From assembly GCA_949128115.1 (NCBI GenBank), contig OX421961.1:122143050-122207049 (forward strand): a DNA stretch of 64,000 nt, written 5' to 3'. Both the position numbers and the translations under genes were made by a program. A model generated the notes under the pieces. It made no database searches, was not told the origin of the DNA, and worked only from the letters and a program-made list of their open reading frames with translations. The stretch comes from Anaspis maculata. Its lineage: Eukaryota; Arthropoda; Insecta; Coleoptera; Scraptiidae. This document shows positions 34,430 to 45,580 of this stretch, one piece after another (position 1 is the first letter of the stretch; the number at the start of each line of letters is the position of its first letter).

Positions 34430-34815
34430 ATTGGTACTTTCATAGCCAAGAAAACCATAAATGGGCTGATTAGAGCTCCAAACTACACTTGAGAACATGT
34501 GGGGGCTCGAGAGGACTCCGAATATATCAAGGAGGGCCAAGATGTTTATTAACGCTTTGAAAGCCACGGAAAATGTAAGGGGGCTCATCAGGGCTTCAAA
34601 AGACGTTGAAGAAACAAGGGGGCCCTCGGAGGGCTGGCTACTACAGCTTTCAACAATGCGAGGGGTATAAGGACACTAACTAGAATTCTAAAATTCACGA
34701 AAAACGCAAGGGGGCTGATCAGGGCTCCAGACTACACTTGAGGGTCCGACGGTGTTTAACATATCCTCTGAAGGCACAAAATGCTTATTAATGCTCCGAA
34801 AGCCATAGAAAAAAA
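34430..34815. repeat. Degenerate tandem repeat, about 250-bp period
   Basis: GGGCTGAT-AG-GCTCCA-ACTACACTTGAG occurs at about 34462 and again at 34712. TTATTAA(C/T)GCT--GAAAGCCA occurs at about 34550 and 34797. Smaller AAGGGGGCT-ATCAGGGCT motifs recur between them. Non-coding. Confidence 0.65.
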
Positions 34816-34931
34816 AACTCGTTCGTCACTGCTTGTCTGGATATTACGAGTTCAAGAGGATGCCTTTCGGCCTAACGAACGCTCCTAGGAACTTACAACG
34901 CCTAATGGACAGACTTTTTTCTATCGGCTGA
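34815..34931 (+). pseudogene. Ty3/gypsy reverse transcriptase scrap (third family or copy)
   Basis: Plus strand reads FVTAC, then after a one-base frame change YYEFKRMPFGLTNAPR and LQRLMDRLF, ending in a stop. This is the RT block just before the catalytic motif. Nothing else of the element is visible. Confidence 0.75.
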
Positions 34932-36044
34932 TGAGTAATGAATGAGCTGCGGAAAACTATACGGTGTCCTGCTGCACACTCGATTTTTAGATACGCCTTT
35001 CGAAACACGAAAAGGACGTTACAATAGCAGTTCCGCGAAAGACTAACCTTGGTGCAGTGCTCTTTCTTTATGCTGTTAGTCACCAGTGAGTTTCGAAGTG
35101 GCCCACAGCCAGATCGGAACGGAAGAATTGGCAATGGAGCAATTTGCGGCACAAAAAATCTATCCACCTGGTTAGGGAATTTCTCGGCGGCTATTTCTGC
35201 CACTTCGTTCAGAGCTTTGTACTTAGGAAGACGCAATCTAATGCCAAAAATGACACGAGAGCCCATTATGCGTCAATTCAACCGAATCCCTATGGAGCTG
35301 ATGCCGGTACAAATTGTAAAACTATGGCCCTTTAGAAATTGTTATCACCAGCGATGATGGTGATCCATGATGAACTGACCGTTTAACCCATTGTTAATAT
35401 CAATTATCTCTCCATTTGCGTTGTTCAATCCGTTCATTCGTCCGCAGTAACGAGCTTTTATGAGCAATAAGCTTTTATTTGTGCATTCTGCACTGCGTGT
35501 GCCATACCCCGTGGATAATAAAATTTCGATGAACCCAGCTTACGCCATTACCTATTATTTGTCAAATATCAACCGGCATAGTTCTGCGAGAATTAGGGAA
35601 TCAAGCTTCATGCATATTGCATGCCAAAGCGGTACTGGAATCAATATGCTGGTCATTTTTTGCATCTTTTCAATTTCCTACCAACAATACTATTTTATAA
35701 TATCATATACCAAGGTATAGAAGTAAACTATTGTCACGTACGCATTAGGGGCTGAAAGCAAACCTTAAAGGCATCACCGAAGGGATAGGTGAAGAAACGC
35801 GATACATTATCCTCCAGCTACTCAAGGAGAAGCAGAAGATCAAGGTGCCGTAAAGGGAAGTTATTGCCACCGCGTCAAAGCCGGAGAAAAGACTGTAGTG
35901 GCGGTTCGTGGGTGTGAAGAGTGGGTGGGCAAGAAGAACGGGGGATCCGAGGGGCTGAGCCTTCCGTAAAAGGGCCGCTGACGTTTTTTTTTTAGTTTCA
36001 AGGACATTGTACTCAGCTGAGATGAAAATTTAAAGAAAAATTGC
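34932..36044. other. Unassigned interval
   Basis: A minus-strand frame of 140 codons (34844-35266) has no motif I recognise and overlaps the gypsy RT scrap, so it is probably chance. No repeats noticed. Confidence 0.4.
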
Positions 36045-36150
36045 TTCCTTTCCCATATCAACGCCATCTTCCAGCACATTCGAGCTGATCGGAACGTTGA
36101 TTTCTTTTAGCACCTCCCCATCTGGTGAATCGACGAAATCATGTACACAA
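36045..36150 (-). pseudogene. Second Dicer-type helicase fragment
   Basis: The minus strand reads DFVDSPDGEVLKEINV, then SSNVLEDGVDMGK, all in one frame. This is the same region as 32985-33120 but lacks five residues (DSFVN) and the frameshift of that copy. After GK the similarity stops. The two fragments lie 3.1 kb apart on the same strand, so they are independent relics of one duplicated region. Confidence 0.7.
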
Positions 36151-36387
36151 CATTTTTTTCTTTTCTGGATATGATCGGCCCTCTCTGGTGTCAGAGAACG
36201 GGTTGTTATTGGAATTTCCCACCACGAACTTCGCTTTTATGTGGCTCATATCTGGCACTTGGCGAAACATGATCATTTATGATACGACCAAAGTGGTATA
36301 TACGTAGAAACACTGTCTGAAGCACGTACTGGGAGTCGATTGACCATACGTGACACCAATAACGTCGATTCGGGCAATACATGTCGA

Positions 36388-36534
36388 TGGCTTATTTGCA
36401 ATAAGAAGTAACCCTCAATTTTTCCGAAATTGCGTTTTTTGGATTTAATGGGTACCCAACATTATTTTGCATTCATTGAAACCAAAAACGCACATTTCGT
36501 AAAACTGAGGGTTACGTCCTATTGCAAATAAGCC
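36388..36534. mobile_element. MITE-like hairpin (about 147 bp)
   Basis: GGCTTATTTGCAATA near 36388 pairs with TATTGCAAATAAGCC near 36533. Pairing continues through AACCCTCA / TGAGGGTT and into AACGC/GCGTT. The loop is about 40 bases. No clear target duplication. Confidence 0.8.
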
Positions 36535-38239
36535 AACGATGTGTCGTTCGAGGACAATGGGAGGCATGGACGATTTTGCTCCCGCCAGGAGGCGCTGCAG
36601 TTGGTTGGGACCTCTAGGGATTTTATCTAGCCTAGATTGCATAAACAAGCGCGTGGTGTCAAATCGTCAAATCAATACACGTCAAATATTTAGAAATGTC
36701 ACCGTAAACATGAATTGGAATTTTTGAATCGTATCGTTGAATCGTTCATGAGGATGCCGTAGGCTTTTGCGACGAGGGTCAGGACGCGGCCCCAAACTCC
36801 GGGTATGCTCAGTTTGACTGCCGAAGAAAAAAATACATTTTTATTCACTTTTATCGTACTTAGACCCGGGCCCGGTATGGTACTCTGGAGACGTAAATAG
36901 ATGCTCTGGATAAGTCCTTCCTGCCCCATTCTACCGGACAGATGAAGACAAGAATCATCGAAAAACATTGACATTGCTGAGGTGCATGAAGGGATCTAGG
37001 TTATGTTGGTTCTATGTTGAAGTTTTGAACTTGTTCAGTTAAGCTATTATATTCACAGCGTTGTGCGTAGTATACGAAAATTAAACACATGAAATACAGT
37101 TTTTTCATAGGGCATTTCACTTTATTACAATAATTCAAACCATCACTTTACAGAGAGTTTTCCACACTGCTACAAAATTGTGGAGCCTTTAGGTTGATGG
37201 CCTTTTTTTGTGTTGTACCTGATGCTTTGCCATGAGTAAGTATATTTTGCGTGCCTACTATCATGCAGCTTACGTCCGGCTTGTAGATAGAAACTGCAAA
37301 ATGACTTCAAACTCATTGGAATGGATTGATGATAGAATGATGGACTCAAATACCTCGACTTCATTTTGTGGAAGGGCAACTCTTGTATTGGTGATACCGA
37401 AATGTCCTCCTGGTTCTCGTATAGTATAGTCTAATTTCTCTCTCCGTTATTCATGTGCTAGGATGAAGCAGGAGTGGCTTATTCAGAGCATCTATTTGCC
37501 TTTTCAGTAGATACCATATTGAGTCCCTCAGGTCTATAGTAGTGAACAAAAATGAATTTTTGCCTTTGGCAGTCAAACTGAACTTACCCGAAGTTGAACG
37601 GAGCCCTGCTTCGACATGATAGCTTGGGACCACTGTGGGTTGCATTTATCGTGTCACCGGCCGAGGATTGTGTCTCGCACGAACCGCCAGACGGCCCCGC
37701 GCTGCTTCGCTCGCATTTGCCCTGCCTTTCAAACGACAAGCACCCGGTATCGGTGACACTAGCACCATGCGAGTCATGCGACGACAATAAACAATAAAGA
37801 TAGGTTAGGTTACGCTCTGACAAGCAATGACAACTGCAAGCTTGACCTTGGACATGACGTTGACACTTGGTCCCAAGCCTATGTCGCGCCCTTTGGAATG
37901 CGTTTACGAGAATGCCTCCCATTGGTGACATCAGCCACTCCGTCGACCCATGGAATTGGTCTTCGTGCCCTCTTGAACTACTGACTTCGGCATACCGTAG
38001 CAAGTACGAACTCCATCATTCCTACATTTCCTGTCACTCACATGCGAGCTCTTACGAGTATGTTTGCTGTTGCTATAATGAATTATCATTATAATTTATA
38101 GAAGTTTTGCGATGCCCCTTTTTAGCTCTTTGCCACAACACTGTTATAGCCAGAGTGCAGTTCAAATTCCAAGCAGCCAGGCTCCCCCCCCCCCACGTCA
38201 ACTAATTTTCCAACCACGACTCCCTAAGATGCTAAAAAT
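36535..38239. other. Unassigned interval
   Basis: Frames at 36699-36974 (minus), 37170-37379 (minus) and 37584-38003 (minus) have no recognisable domains and lack supporting features. A GC-richer patch spans about 37620-38000. Confidence 0.4.
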
Positions 38240-38760
38240 TCAGCGGGGCCATCTCCGACCTACCACCAGCCTACATGGAAATTTGTCGTTTGTATCTGCA
38301 TTTCGTTTCTTGTGACTTTGATGTGATGCGAAAGCCCTTTACCGGAAAAAAGCGGCTGCCCAGAGCGTAAAATTTCAATTCTCAGGTCGACCGCCGCATA
38401 AGTGCCCCGCCGCAGTCCTCGAGAACATTCAGAGTCGTGCACATTCACGAGGAAAAGAGGGAGAGAAAGCGAACCTCGCAAAACTTGCGCTTTTCTCAAC
38501 AATTTGCTTTGAATCGTAACTTCCTCATTTTTATCGGAAGGCAAAGGGCCACCGCCGGCGCTCGCTCGGTCAGCACACACGGCGCTCTCACACACAGGCG
38601 GCGCATCGGTCAGTGGGGGGCGGCGGCCCACCCTTCGCGCCCTGCCGACCGACCCTGCGGCGGTTTCCTGCCGCAGTCCCCCGCCCGCTTGAAGGGATCT
38701 ACCCTCGCCGCGATCCGGTGAAATACCTGCAGAGTCGTCCATCGATATGGCCCGTTGATA
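38240..38760. other. GC-rich, CpG-dense block
   Basis: About 38380-38720 is strongly G/C- and CpG-rich compared with its surroundings and is open in two opposing frames (160 codons minus, 94 codons plus), as expected of composition alone. It contains an arthropod-type initiator TCAGT near 38610. It might be a promoter or first-exon region of a host gene. No exon can be assigned. Confidence 0.35.
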
Positions 38761-39829
38761 CGTGTACCTACTTTGCGGTGCTAATTGAATTTAAGTTACG
38801 GTAAACTACCCACGGTAGTAGTACTCCGAAGGACCTCGGAAGGTCGGTGCGTAGATTCCAGTTAACCTGCCATATACCACCGCCGCTGCCACACACACAC
38901 TTGGCCACACTCACTGCCCTGAATTATTTGCTGACCGCCGCAAGATCCTTGAACTGCAAAATTGGTTTCGTTCTAATCGTGATGGTGGCATCAGCGCTTT
39001 CGCCTTATCCGCGACAGTCAACCTCTCGCTGGTATACGATCAAAGAAGCGACGCAATTTCGGAGACGCAACGCCAGAGTCAACGGAACATTTTTACGACT
39101 GGGGAATAAGAAACAGCGTCGGAGCACATCTAGGGGAAGTGTGGTTGTGATGGCACGCACACCCGATATGATGGCATACCCCCATACAGCTGAGTGAAAA
39201 TATACGAAGATGAGTCTTGCTAGCCTTTTGGAATTGGCTGGTAGATGATGCCACAGTACGAGCAGCTTTTAAAAGAAGCTTCACAGCGGATCGTTTTCTA
39301 ATCTATAGAGTGATTAGTGATTAGACGTTTCTGTGAATTTTCAAGAAAAAACAACTGCTCTAGCAAATTCTGCACCAAAAAATCTAAATTTCACAAAAAA
39401 ATCAAGAACTCTTTGAAAAAACAAAATACGATCAAAAGTCAAAAACCGTTTCGAGATATTGATATACGCTTTCTAAAGCTCAAGAGAAAAAGAAAATTAA
39501 CACTTTTGACACTCCTTCTTTGGCATCCTGTATATCATGGACAAAGTTAATGGTGACGTAAATCGATATAGCGTCTTATAGCTGAAGAAAGGCTCTACCA
39601 ACCACCATACATTTTTTTCAAATCAGATATCTTTTCCCGAAGAAATCCTTACTTGAAATTGGAGCAAATTTTGGTCTATGCTTAACTTTTGACGAGCAGT
39701 TTAGATGGCGCCGCACGGGTGTCTCACTTACCAGTACCCGCTGAGTGTAATATATAGATAGGCAAGGGTGGGCTAAGTTGAGGGGTTAGAGGTAAAAATT
39801 ACCCCAACTTTTTCGCATTTTTTTCTCAA
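38761..39829. other. Unassigned interval
   Basis: A plus frame (38847-39197, 116 codons) includes a hydrophobic stretch (IGFVLIVMVASALS) then basic residues and FLRLGNKK. It resembles a peptide precursor only superficially. Near 39528 a GCATCCTGTATA resembles a worn foldback terminus. Confidence 0.3.
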
Positions 39830-41165
39830 TTTCGATGTGAAATAATGAAATTTTGAAACTTTCTACGGAACAAAGAAACACTTCTTCTACTTCAATAAGA
39901 TTGCACCGTTTTCGAGATAATTGAGTTTGAAAGTTTCAAGACCACTTGTGGAGCGAAATCGGCCTGAAAAGTCGTCGTTTTTTTTCTAAGGTATAACAGC
40001 ACCAAACCTTATAAATCTTATAGAGAATCAAATTCCACGTATGTACGGTCATTTTGGAGATGATCTTGTGGTAGGGACCTTTTTTATGGGCAAAAAACCT
40101 GAAAATTGGAAATTAGCAGTTCAGCATTCACAACGTTATAATTCTGGATCCAGTTGAGCTATCGGTCTGTTCTTTTTTTTAAATAAAAGTACATTGAAAA
40201 ACCTTTCCAATGGTACATCACTGACTAAAGATTATTGTTCACGAACGTGTTTATAGAACAATAAACATTATATCGACCAAAAATGCAATCCCTTTTTGAA
40301 CATGCGAGGAACTTCTTTCCTCGTAGGAATTTTTAGATACGATCTGCGAGGAAAATGAAGATGAAATATCAGAGAAAATTTTTAAGAAAGTTTCATTGAT
40401 CTAGGCCGTATAGTTTGTCAGTTATGAATTTTTTCTAGCGCATTGAGTTGGAACGTCGCCCGGCGTGTGCTTGCATACAGTAAATTCAACAAACAGTGAA
40501 CGCGGCACGGCGCGGCGATTTACTGTATGCAAGCACACACCGGGCGACGTTCCAACTCAATGCGCCAGAAAAAAATTCATATCTGACAAACTATACGGCC
40601 TAGATCAATGAAACTTTCTTTAAAATTTTCGATAATATTTCGGCCTCATTTTCCTCGCAGGTTGTATCTAAAATTTCCCACGAGGAAAGAAGTTCTTCGC
40701 ATGGTCAAAAAGGGACTGCATTTTTGGTCAATATAATGTTTATTGTTCTATAAACATGTTCGTGAACAATTATCTTTAGTCAGTGATGTACCATTGGAAA
40801 GGTTTTTCCATGTACTTTTATTTAAAAAAAAAAAGAACAGACCGATAGCTCAACTGGATCCAGAAATATAACGTTGTGAATGCTGAACTGCTCATTTTCA
40901 ATTTTTGAGGTTTTTTACCCATAAAAAAGGTCCCTACCACAAGATCATCCCCAAAATGACCATACATACGTGGAATTTAATTCTCTATAAGACCTATAAG
41001 GTTTGGTGCTGTTATACCTTCAAAAAAAAAACTACGACTTTTCAGGCCGATTTCGCTCCACTACAGCACAAAATTGCTGAATCCGATCCATTCAAGAAAA
41101 TTATCTCCAAAACTGTTCAATGTTCAATGAAATGTCAAAATTGGAACAACGATTTTTTTCATTGA
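39830..41165. mobile_element. Foldback element FB7 with GC-rich core
   Basis: Two arms of roughly 650 bases pair from about 39900/41100 inward to a core at 40440-40565. Shared blocks include CAGGCCGATTTCGCTCCAC, AGAACAGACCGATAGCTC and CTCAACTGGATCCAG. In the core, GCGCATTGAGTTGGAACG and TTGCATACAGTAAAT pair perfectly or nearly so across about 30 bases of G/C-rich loop. The outer ends are ragged and I cannot assign a target duplication. Its left flank (CCCCAACTTTTTC) resembles an internal stretch of FB1. Open frames inside are arm translations. Confidence 0.85.
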
Positions 41166-42118
41166 AAAAAAGAGCCCATGACGACACCACCTGCAGTTTC
41201 TTTGTCATCACCTCAACCAGTAGATTTATATAAAGGAAATTTTGCCCTGGCCCAAGTTGGACAGTTGATTTCAACCTTGCCAAAAGAAGTCCAGCTCCAA
41301 TTTGGGTTGAAAATGTTGACCAAGGCTTATCTTGTGAAGTGGAACGGTTACGAAAACTTGAGCCGATCTACCTTTCGCACATTTTCAGATAAGGTAAAGG
41401 AGCCCTTGAGTAGAAAATAAGAAAGAAAAAGAAATCAACGTTATGGCTAATGGCCGTGTTTACTGAAAAACTGGTGATTGGCCATCCAAAATAATTCATT
41501 CCTGAATAAAATTATGAATGAACAGACAACCTACCGACAAATGTGAGTGGTCAGCACGTCCCTGATTGTGGCTCTTGACCAACGAAAAACGTTTGAGATT
41601 TTTACATCACTTTTCTGCAGAAATGACCGTTCCGGGACACTATTCCAAAAGCCATGTCGGTCATGCAATGAGATATATTTCTCTCAAAACTGCTGGAGCT
41701 GTATGTAGAAGCAGCTGACGTAATTGAGAAAATTTTACAGCCATAAAATCAACTGCTGCGTGGTTTTTGCAACTTTTTCAACATAATTCACGAAAACGGG
41801 CTGCCTTTATCACTTGCAGAAATTTTGGAGAGAAGAGGGAGTTCACGATATTTTATTGATTGATCATACAAGATACAGCAATCACCAAGGGATGGAAGCC
41901 ACTCAAGAGGAGATTTGAGCTCTGTTTGAACTCTGTTTCACTCAAAGCCAATGCTGAGAAGTGCTTTTGGTTCTAAAATAAAAGAGTTGGCAACCCTACC
42001 CTTGAGCTATAAAATAATTAATATGCTTTACTCAGCTCATGTCAGATCTGAGAAATAGCAACTATTCTTTAGATTAGCTTTCACCGGCCGAGGCAGAGCC
42101 CGGTTCCAAATCGCAAGT
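41166..42118. other. Unassigned interval with a weak 80-codon frame
   Basis: The plus frame 41178-41420 starts at a real ATG and contains AYLVKWNGYENLS, which resembles the core of a chromodomain (YLVKWKGY). The rest does not match. Chromodomains occur at the ends of some integrases, so this could be a transposon scrap. No other motif seen. Confidence 0.3.
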
Positions 42119-42275
42119 GAAAATTTGCATGCAAGTATGATAAAGTGCGCTGAACAAGATACTGGAATTCCAAATCTTTCCTTTGTGCCTATCATACGTT
42201 TTTCCTAATTCTAGCAAAAAAACGGTTGAATGGTAAGTATTACGTGATTTCATATGGGAGTATTTAGCGACGGCG

Positions 42276-42705
42276 CCTGTCATCGCCGTAGCACAATGGT
42301 TGACACGTGTTGGCATAGCAAACTGAAATTCACTGCAGGTAGAGTTTTGATTCCGCATCAGGATGGAGTTTAATTTCAATAAATATTCATTCAATCACAT
42401 TCACAGAGGATTGAAAATTCTGCTTACAGGCTCAGTTGAGTATTCATGCTGAACTGCTGAACACAATGAATTAAAATTTAAATGTAAGAGGTGATATTTG
42501 TATTACGTTCAGCAATTTAGCGCGATTACTCAACCGAGTCTGTGATTTTTCAGTCCTTTTTGAATGTAATTGAATAGATATTAATTGAAAAATAAATTCA
42601 TCCTAATGCTGAATCGAATCTCTACCTGCAATGACTATCAGTTTACTAGGCCAACGTGTCAACCATTGTGCTACGGCGATGACAGCCGCCGCACAGTGGG
42701 CTGAA
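42276..42705. mobile_element. Hairpin whose two arms are tRNA-derived SINE heads
   Basis: The left arm has a perfect A box TAGCACAATGG (42289-42299) and, 55 bases on, a B-box-like GTTTTGATTCC (42344-42354). The right arm has the same A box on the minus strand (42663-42673) and GATTCGATTC (42611-42620). Both heads share CATCGCCG before and GCAGGTAGAG between the boxes. The insert interrupts the left arm of IR-A between GTATTTAGCGA and GCACAGTGGG. It is therefore a head-to-head inverted pair of tRNA-like SINE heads. Confidence 0.75.
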
Positions 42706-43020
42706 AGTGAACATTTTTTGGCGGAAACCAAAACTAGTAACTTATAGAGCTAGTCCAGAATGAGCTTGTGACTTCAGCGAAAATGATGGAGAGATTTCAT
42801 CTAAAATTTGAGGTTGTTTTCAGGGGGGTGAAAATTGGGCTCGCTGAATAAAAATCTGAAACTTTCAATTTTCATAGCCGTTAACCTCTTGAATAAAAGA
42901 GAAATAATGTAAAAAATCTTATCTAAAAACTGGGGTGGTTTTCAGGGGGGGGAGGACTTTGAACTTGATGAGTGAAAATCCAAAACTTCCAATTTTCATA
43001 GCTCATAGATACTTAGAGAT

Positions 43021-44620
43021 TAGCCCAGGCGCCAGGTAGCAAAAATCAGCTCAATAAGGAAATAATTGTTTCCTGGCTGGAAACTAGCTTAAAACAATCT
43101 GTGTAGCTTGGGTTTCGACATACTAATTTCCCTCCTTTCGGAAATGTCGGCGTCATGTCGCCATCATCAATAAGAAGTGCACCAGCGTGGTTTTTGCCGA
43201 ATATCTGGATTTTGGACCATCTGACATTGAAAGATGTGAGAAGTCATTTTGAAACCAATGAAATTCCCCACAGAGCAGTTATTAAATGACCTTTCTGCGA
43301 CCTATAGTTTTTGAGATAGAGCTTCTGGAAGCAAGAGGCATTGTCGTAAAAGCTCCATGGCCACTTGACTCGAAAAACTAAAATGTCGATGTGAACGTGA
43401 AAACGTGAAAACATGAAAATGAGATTTCTCAAGAATCCTTCATGCTATAGTTGCGGTGATGGTCTTAATTTCTTTCTCTTGAACCGTTGATTATGAATAT
43501 AGAAAAGTCAAAAACGTCACATCGTACATAAACAGGGTGTACTGAGGGAATCAAATCAGATCAGAGAAATTTTACATATTTCTTAGATTTAGCCTATATG
43601 CGACACTCTAAGCACCTAACACGAGTCCAATATCAATATGGATTTGCTCTATAAGCTTCACTAATACACTAAAGAAGTGGTCAGCTCACAGCTTAACTGT
43701 AAAACGTTTTGAAGGCCCTCTGAAATTATCAAAATATCAAAAATTTACAGTACCAAGGAATGTATATGACAGTATATTATATACCAAAGAATCAAAGTGA
43801 ATTTTTAATTGAGGGATTTGGACCCGAAGGGCCCTCGAGCAACAAACTCTACCCAAGGGATCCAAAATTTACTTTGGTTCCTTGGTATATAATATACTGT
43901 TACATATATTTTTTGCTACTGTAAATTTTGATGATTTCAGAGGGCCTTCAAAACATTTTACAGGAAGGCTGTGAGCTGATCACTTCTTAAGTGTATCAAG
44001 TGAAGCTCACAGAGCAATACATATTGATATTGGACTCGTTATAAGTGCTTAGAGTTTCGCATAGGCTGAATCGAAGAAATATGTCAAATTTCTCTGTTCT
44101 GATTTGATTCCCGTAGTACACCCTGTATATGTACAATATGACGTTTTCGACTTTTCAATATTCGTAATCTACGGTTCAAGAGGAAGAGTTTAAGACCATC
44201 ACCGCAACTATAGCATTATAAGAATTCTCGAGTAATCTCATTTTGAATTTTTTTTGTCACATCGACATTTTAGTTTTTCGAGTCAAGTGGCCATGGAGCT
44301 TCAACGACAATGACTCTCGCTTCCAGAAGCTCTATCTCAAAGACCATAGGTCGCAGAAAATTAATTGAAAAACTGAACTGTAGGGAATTTCATAGGCTTC
44401 AAAATGACTTCTTACATCTTTTGCTGTCAGATGACCCAAAATTAAGATATTCGGCAAAAATCAGGCTGGTGCACTTCTTGTTGATGATGGCGACATGACG
44501 CCGACATTTCCGAAAGGGGGGAAACTAGTATGTCAAAACCTAAGCTGCACAGATCGTTTTAAGCTAGTTTCCAGCCAGGAAGCAATTATTTCCTTATTGT
44601 TTTCCCTGGCGCCTGGACTA
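43021..44620. mobile_element. Near-perfect palindrome IR-C with foldback FB6 at its centre
   Basis: Starts TAG-CCAGGCGCCAGG and ends with the inverted sequence at 44620. The arms pair almost base for base through TTTCCTGGCTGGAAACTAGC and GATGATGGCGACATGACGCC. The central 43533-44125 starts CAGGGTGT and ends ACACCCTG, the same terminus as FB1 and FB4, so FB6 lies in or forms the loop. Open frames (43244-43432 and 44310-44498) are arm translations. Confidence 0.85.
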
Positions 44621-44862
44621 GATCCAAAACATCATAATTTCAGACCTCATAGATGCTAAAAAAAATTATGAAAAAACCTAATCTGGAAAATTGGGGTTGT
44701 TTTCAGGGAGTGGAAATACTGGAACTTAAATCAACTGGGAAAAATCGAAATCCCTTTCAATTTTTATAGCATCTGATCTATTGAATATTCTAAAAATGAC
44801 GAAATCCCTGGTACTACATGCCTGCAACATTGTACAAATATTATATTCACAGACCAGAAATA

Positions 44863-45580
44863 CAGTGCAACCTCGTTAATCCGAACCTTCAGTGATCCGG
44901 ATTATGCAGTAGTTCGGACTGGCTATTTCATTACATTATGTACGTTGTAGTCAGGATTTTGAATGTTCTGATAATCCGGATATCCAGAATCGCAGCAATT
45001 TTGTGCTTGCCGAATTTGTTTCCCAAGAAATCTGAGCTTTATAGTTCTTGGTAGCCATTTCCGGCTGTGTGCATATCAGATTTAATTAATCTTGAGACTT
45101 CGCAAAGTCAGCAGAATTCTAAAGATGGCACCGAAAAGAGCACACAAAACATTGTTGCTGGGTGTTGAGAACAGAATTTTGGAAATACTGGACAAAAGAG
45201 GCTGGAAATTGAGACACTTTTTTAAAATTTGTCGCATCAACTGGTATTTTTGCAGATTCATTCAAAATTGTATCACTGGACCAGGCTTCAGAAAACGTTG
45301 CGAAAAGCAGAATATGTTGAAATGGAAAAAGAACTGCACGAATGGTTTTTCTCTTCATTTCTTGAGAAATTCTTTTTTTTGTGACTTCCTTAGAAAATAG
45401 CTTTGGTTTTGTCATTATATTTATTTCATATTCATATAATGAAGGATGTCCATCATTGCTAATACTGGAGTCGATTCAGTAACTTCTACAACATAATAAT
45501 CAATTTCTTCGCTAATCCGGATATTTTGCTAGTACGGATCGTCGCAGTTTTAATTGATCCGGATTAACGAGGATGCACTG
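44863..45580 (+). mobile_element. pogo/Tigger-derived element with transposase remnant
   Basis: TA at 44861-44862 and 45581-45582 flank inverted repeats CAGTGCAACCTCGTTAATCC and its counterpart, which differ by one base in the first 21. CAGT-AACCTCGTTAATCCG is the typical pogo/Tigger terminus. A 103-codon frame (45092-45400) contains MAPKRAHKTLLLG and ILEILDKRG, the N-terminal CENP-B-type helix-turn-helix of pogo transposases. The DDE catalytic domain is absent. It is therefore a deletion derivative that keeps the N-terminal DNA-binding region. Confidence 0.85.

Noticed and set aside
34844..35266. 140-codon minus-strand frame
   Set aside because: Overlaps a clear plus-strand gypsy RT scrap and has no familiar motif.
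37800..37815. Telomeric TTAGG repeats
   Set aside because: Only two imperfect units; no array.
38847..39197. Neuropeptide precursor with FLRLGNKK
   Set aside because: No proper amidation and cleavage site (Gly followed directly by Lys/Arg), no clean signal peptide at the start Met, and no repeat copies of the peptide.
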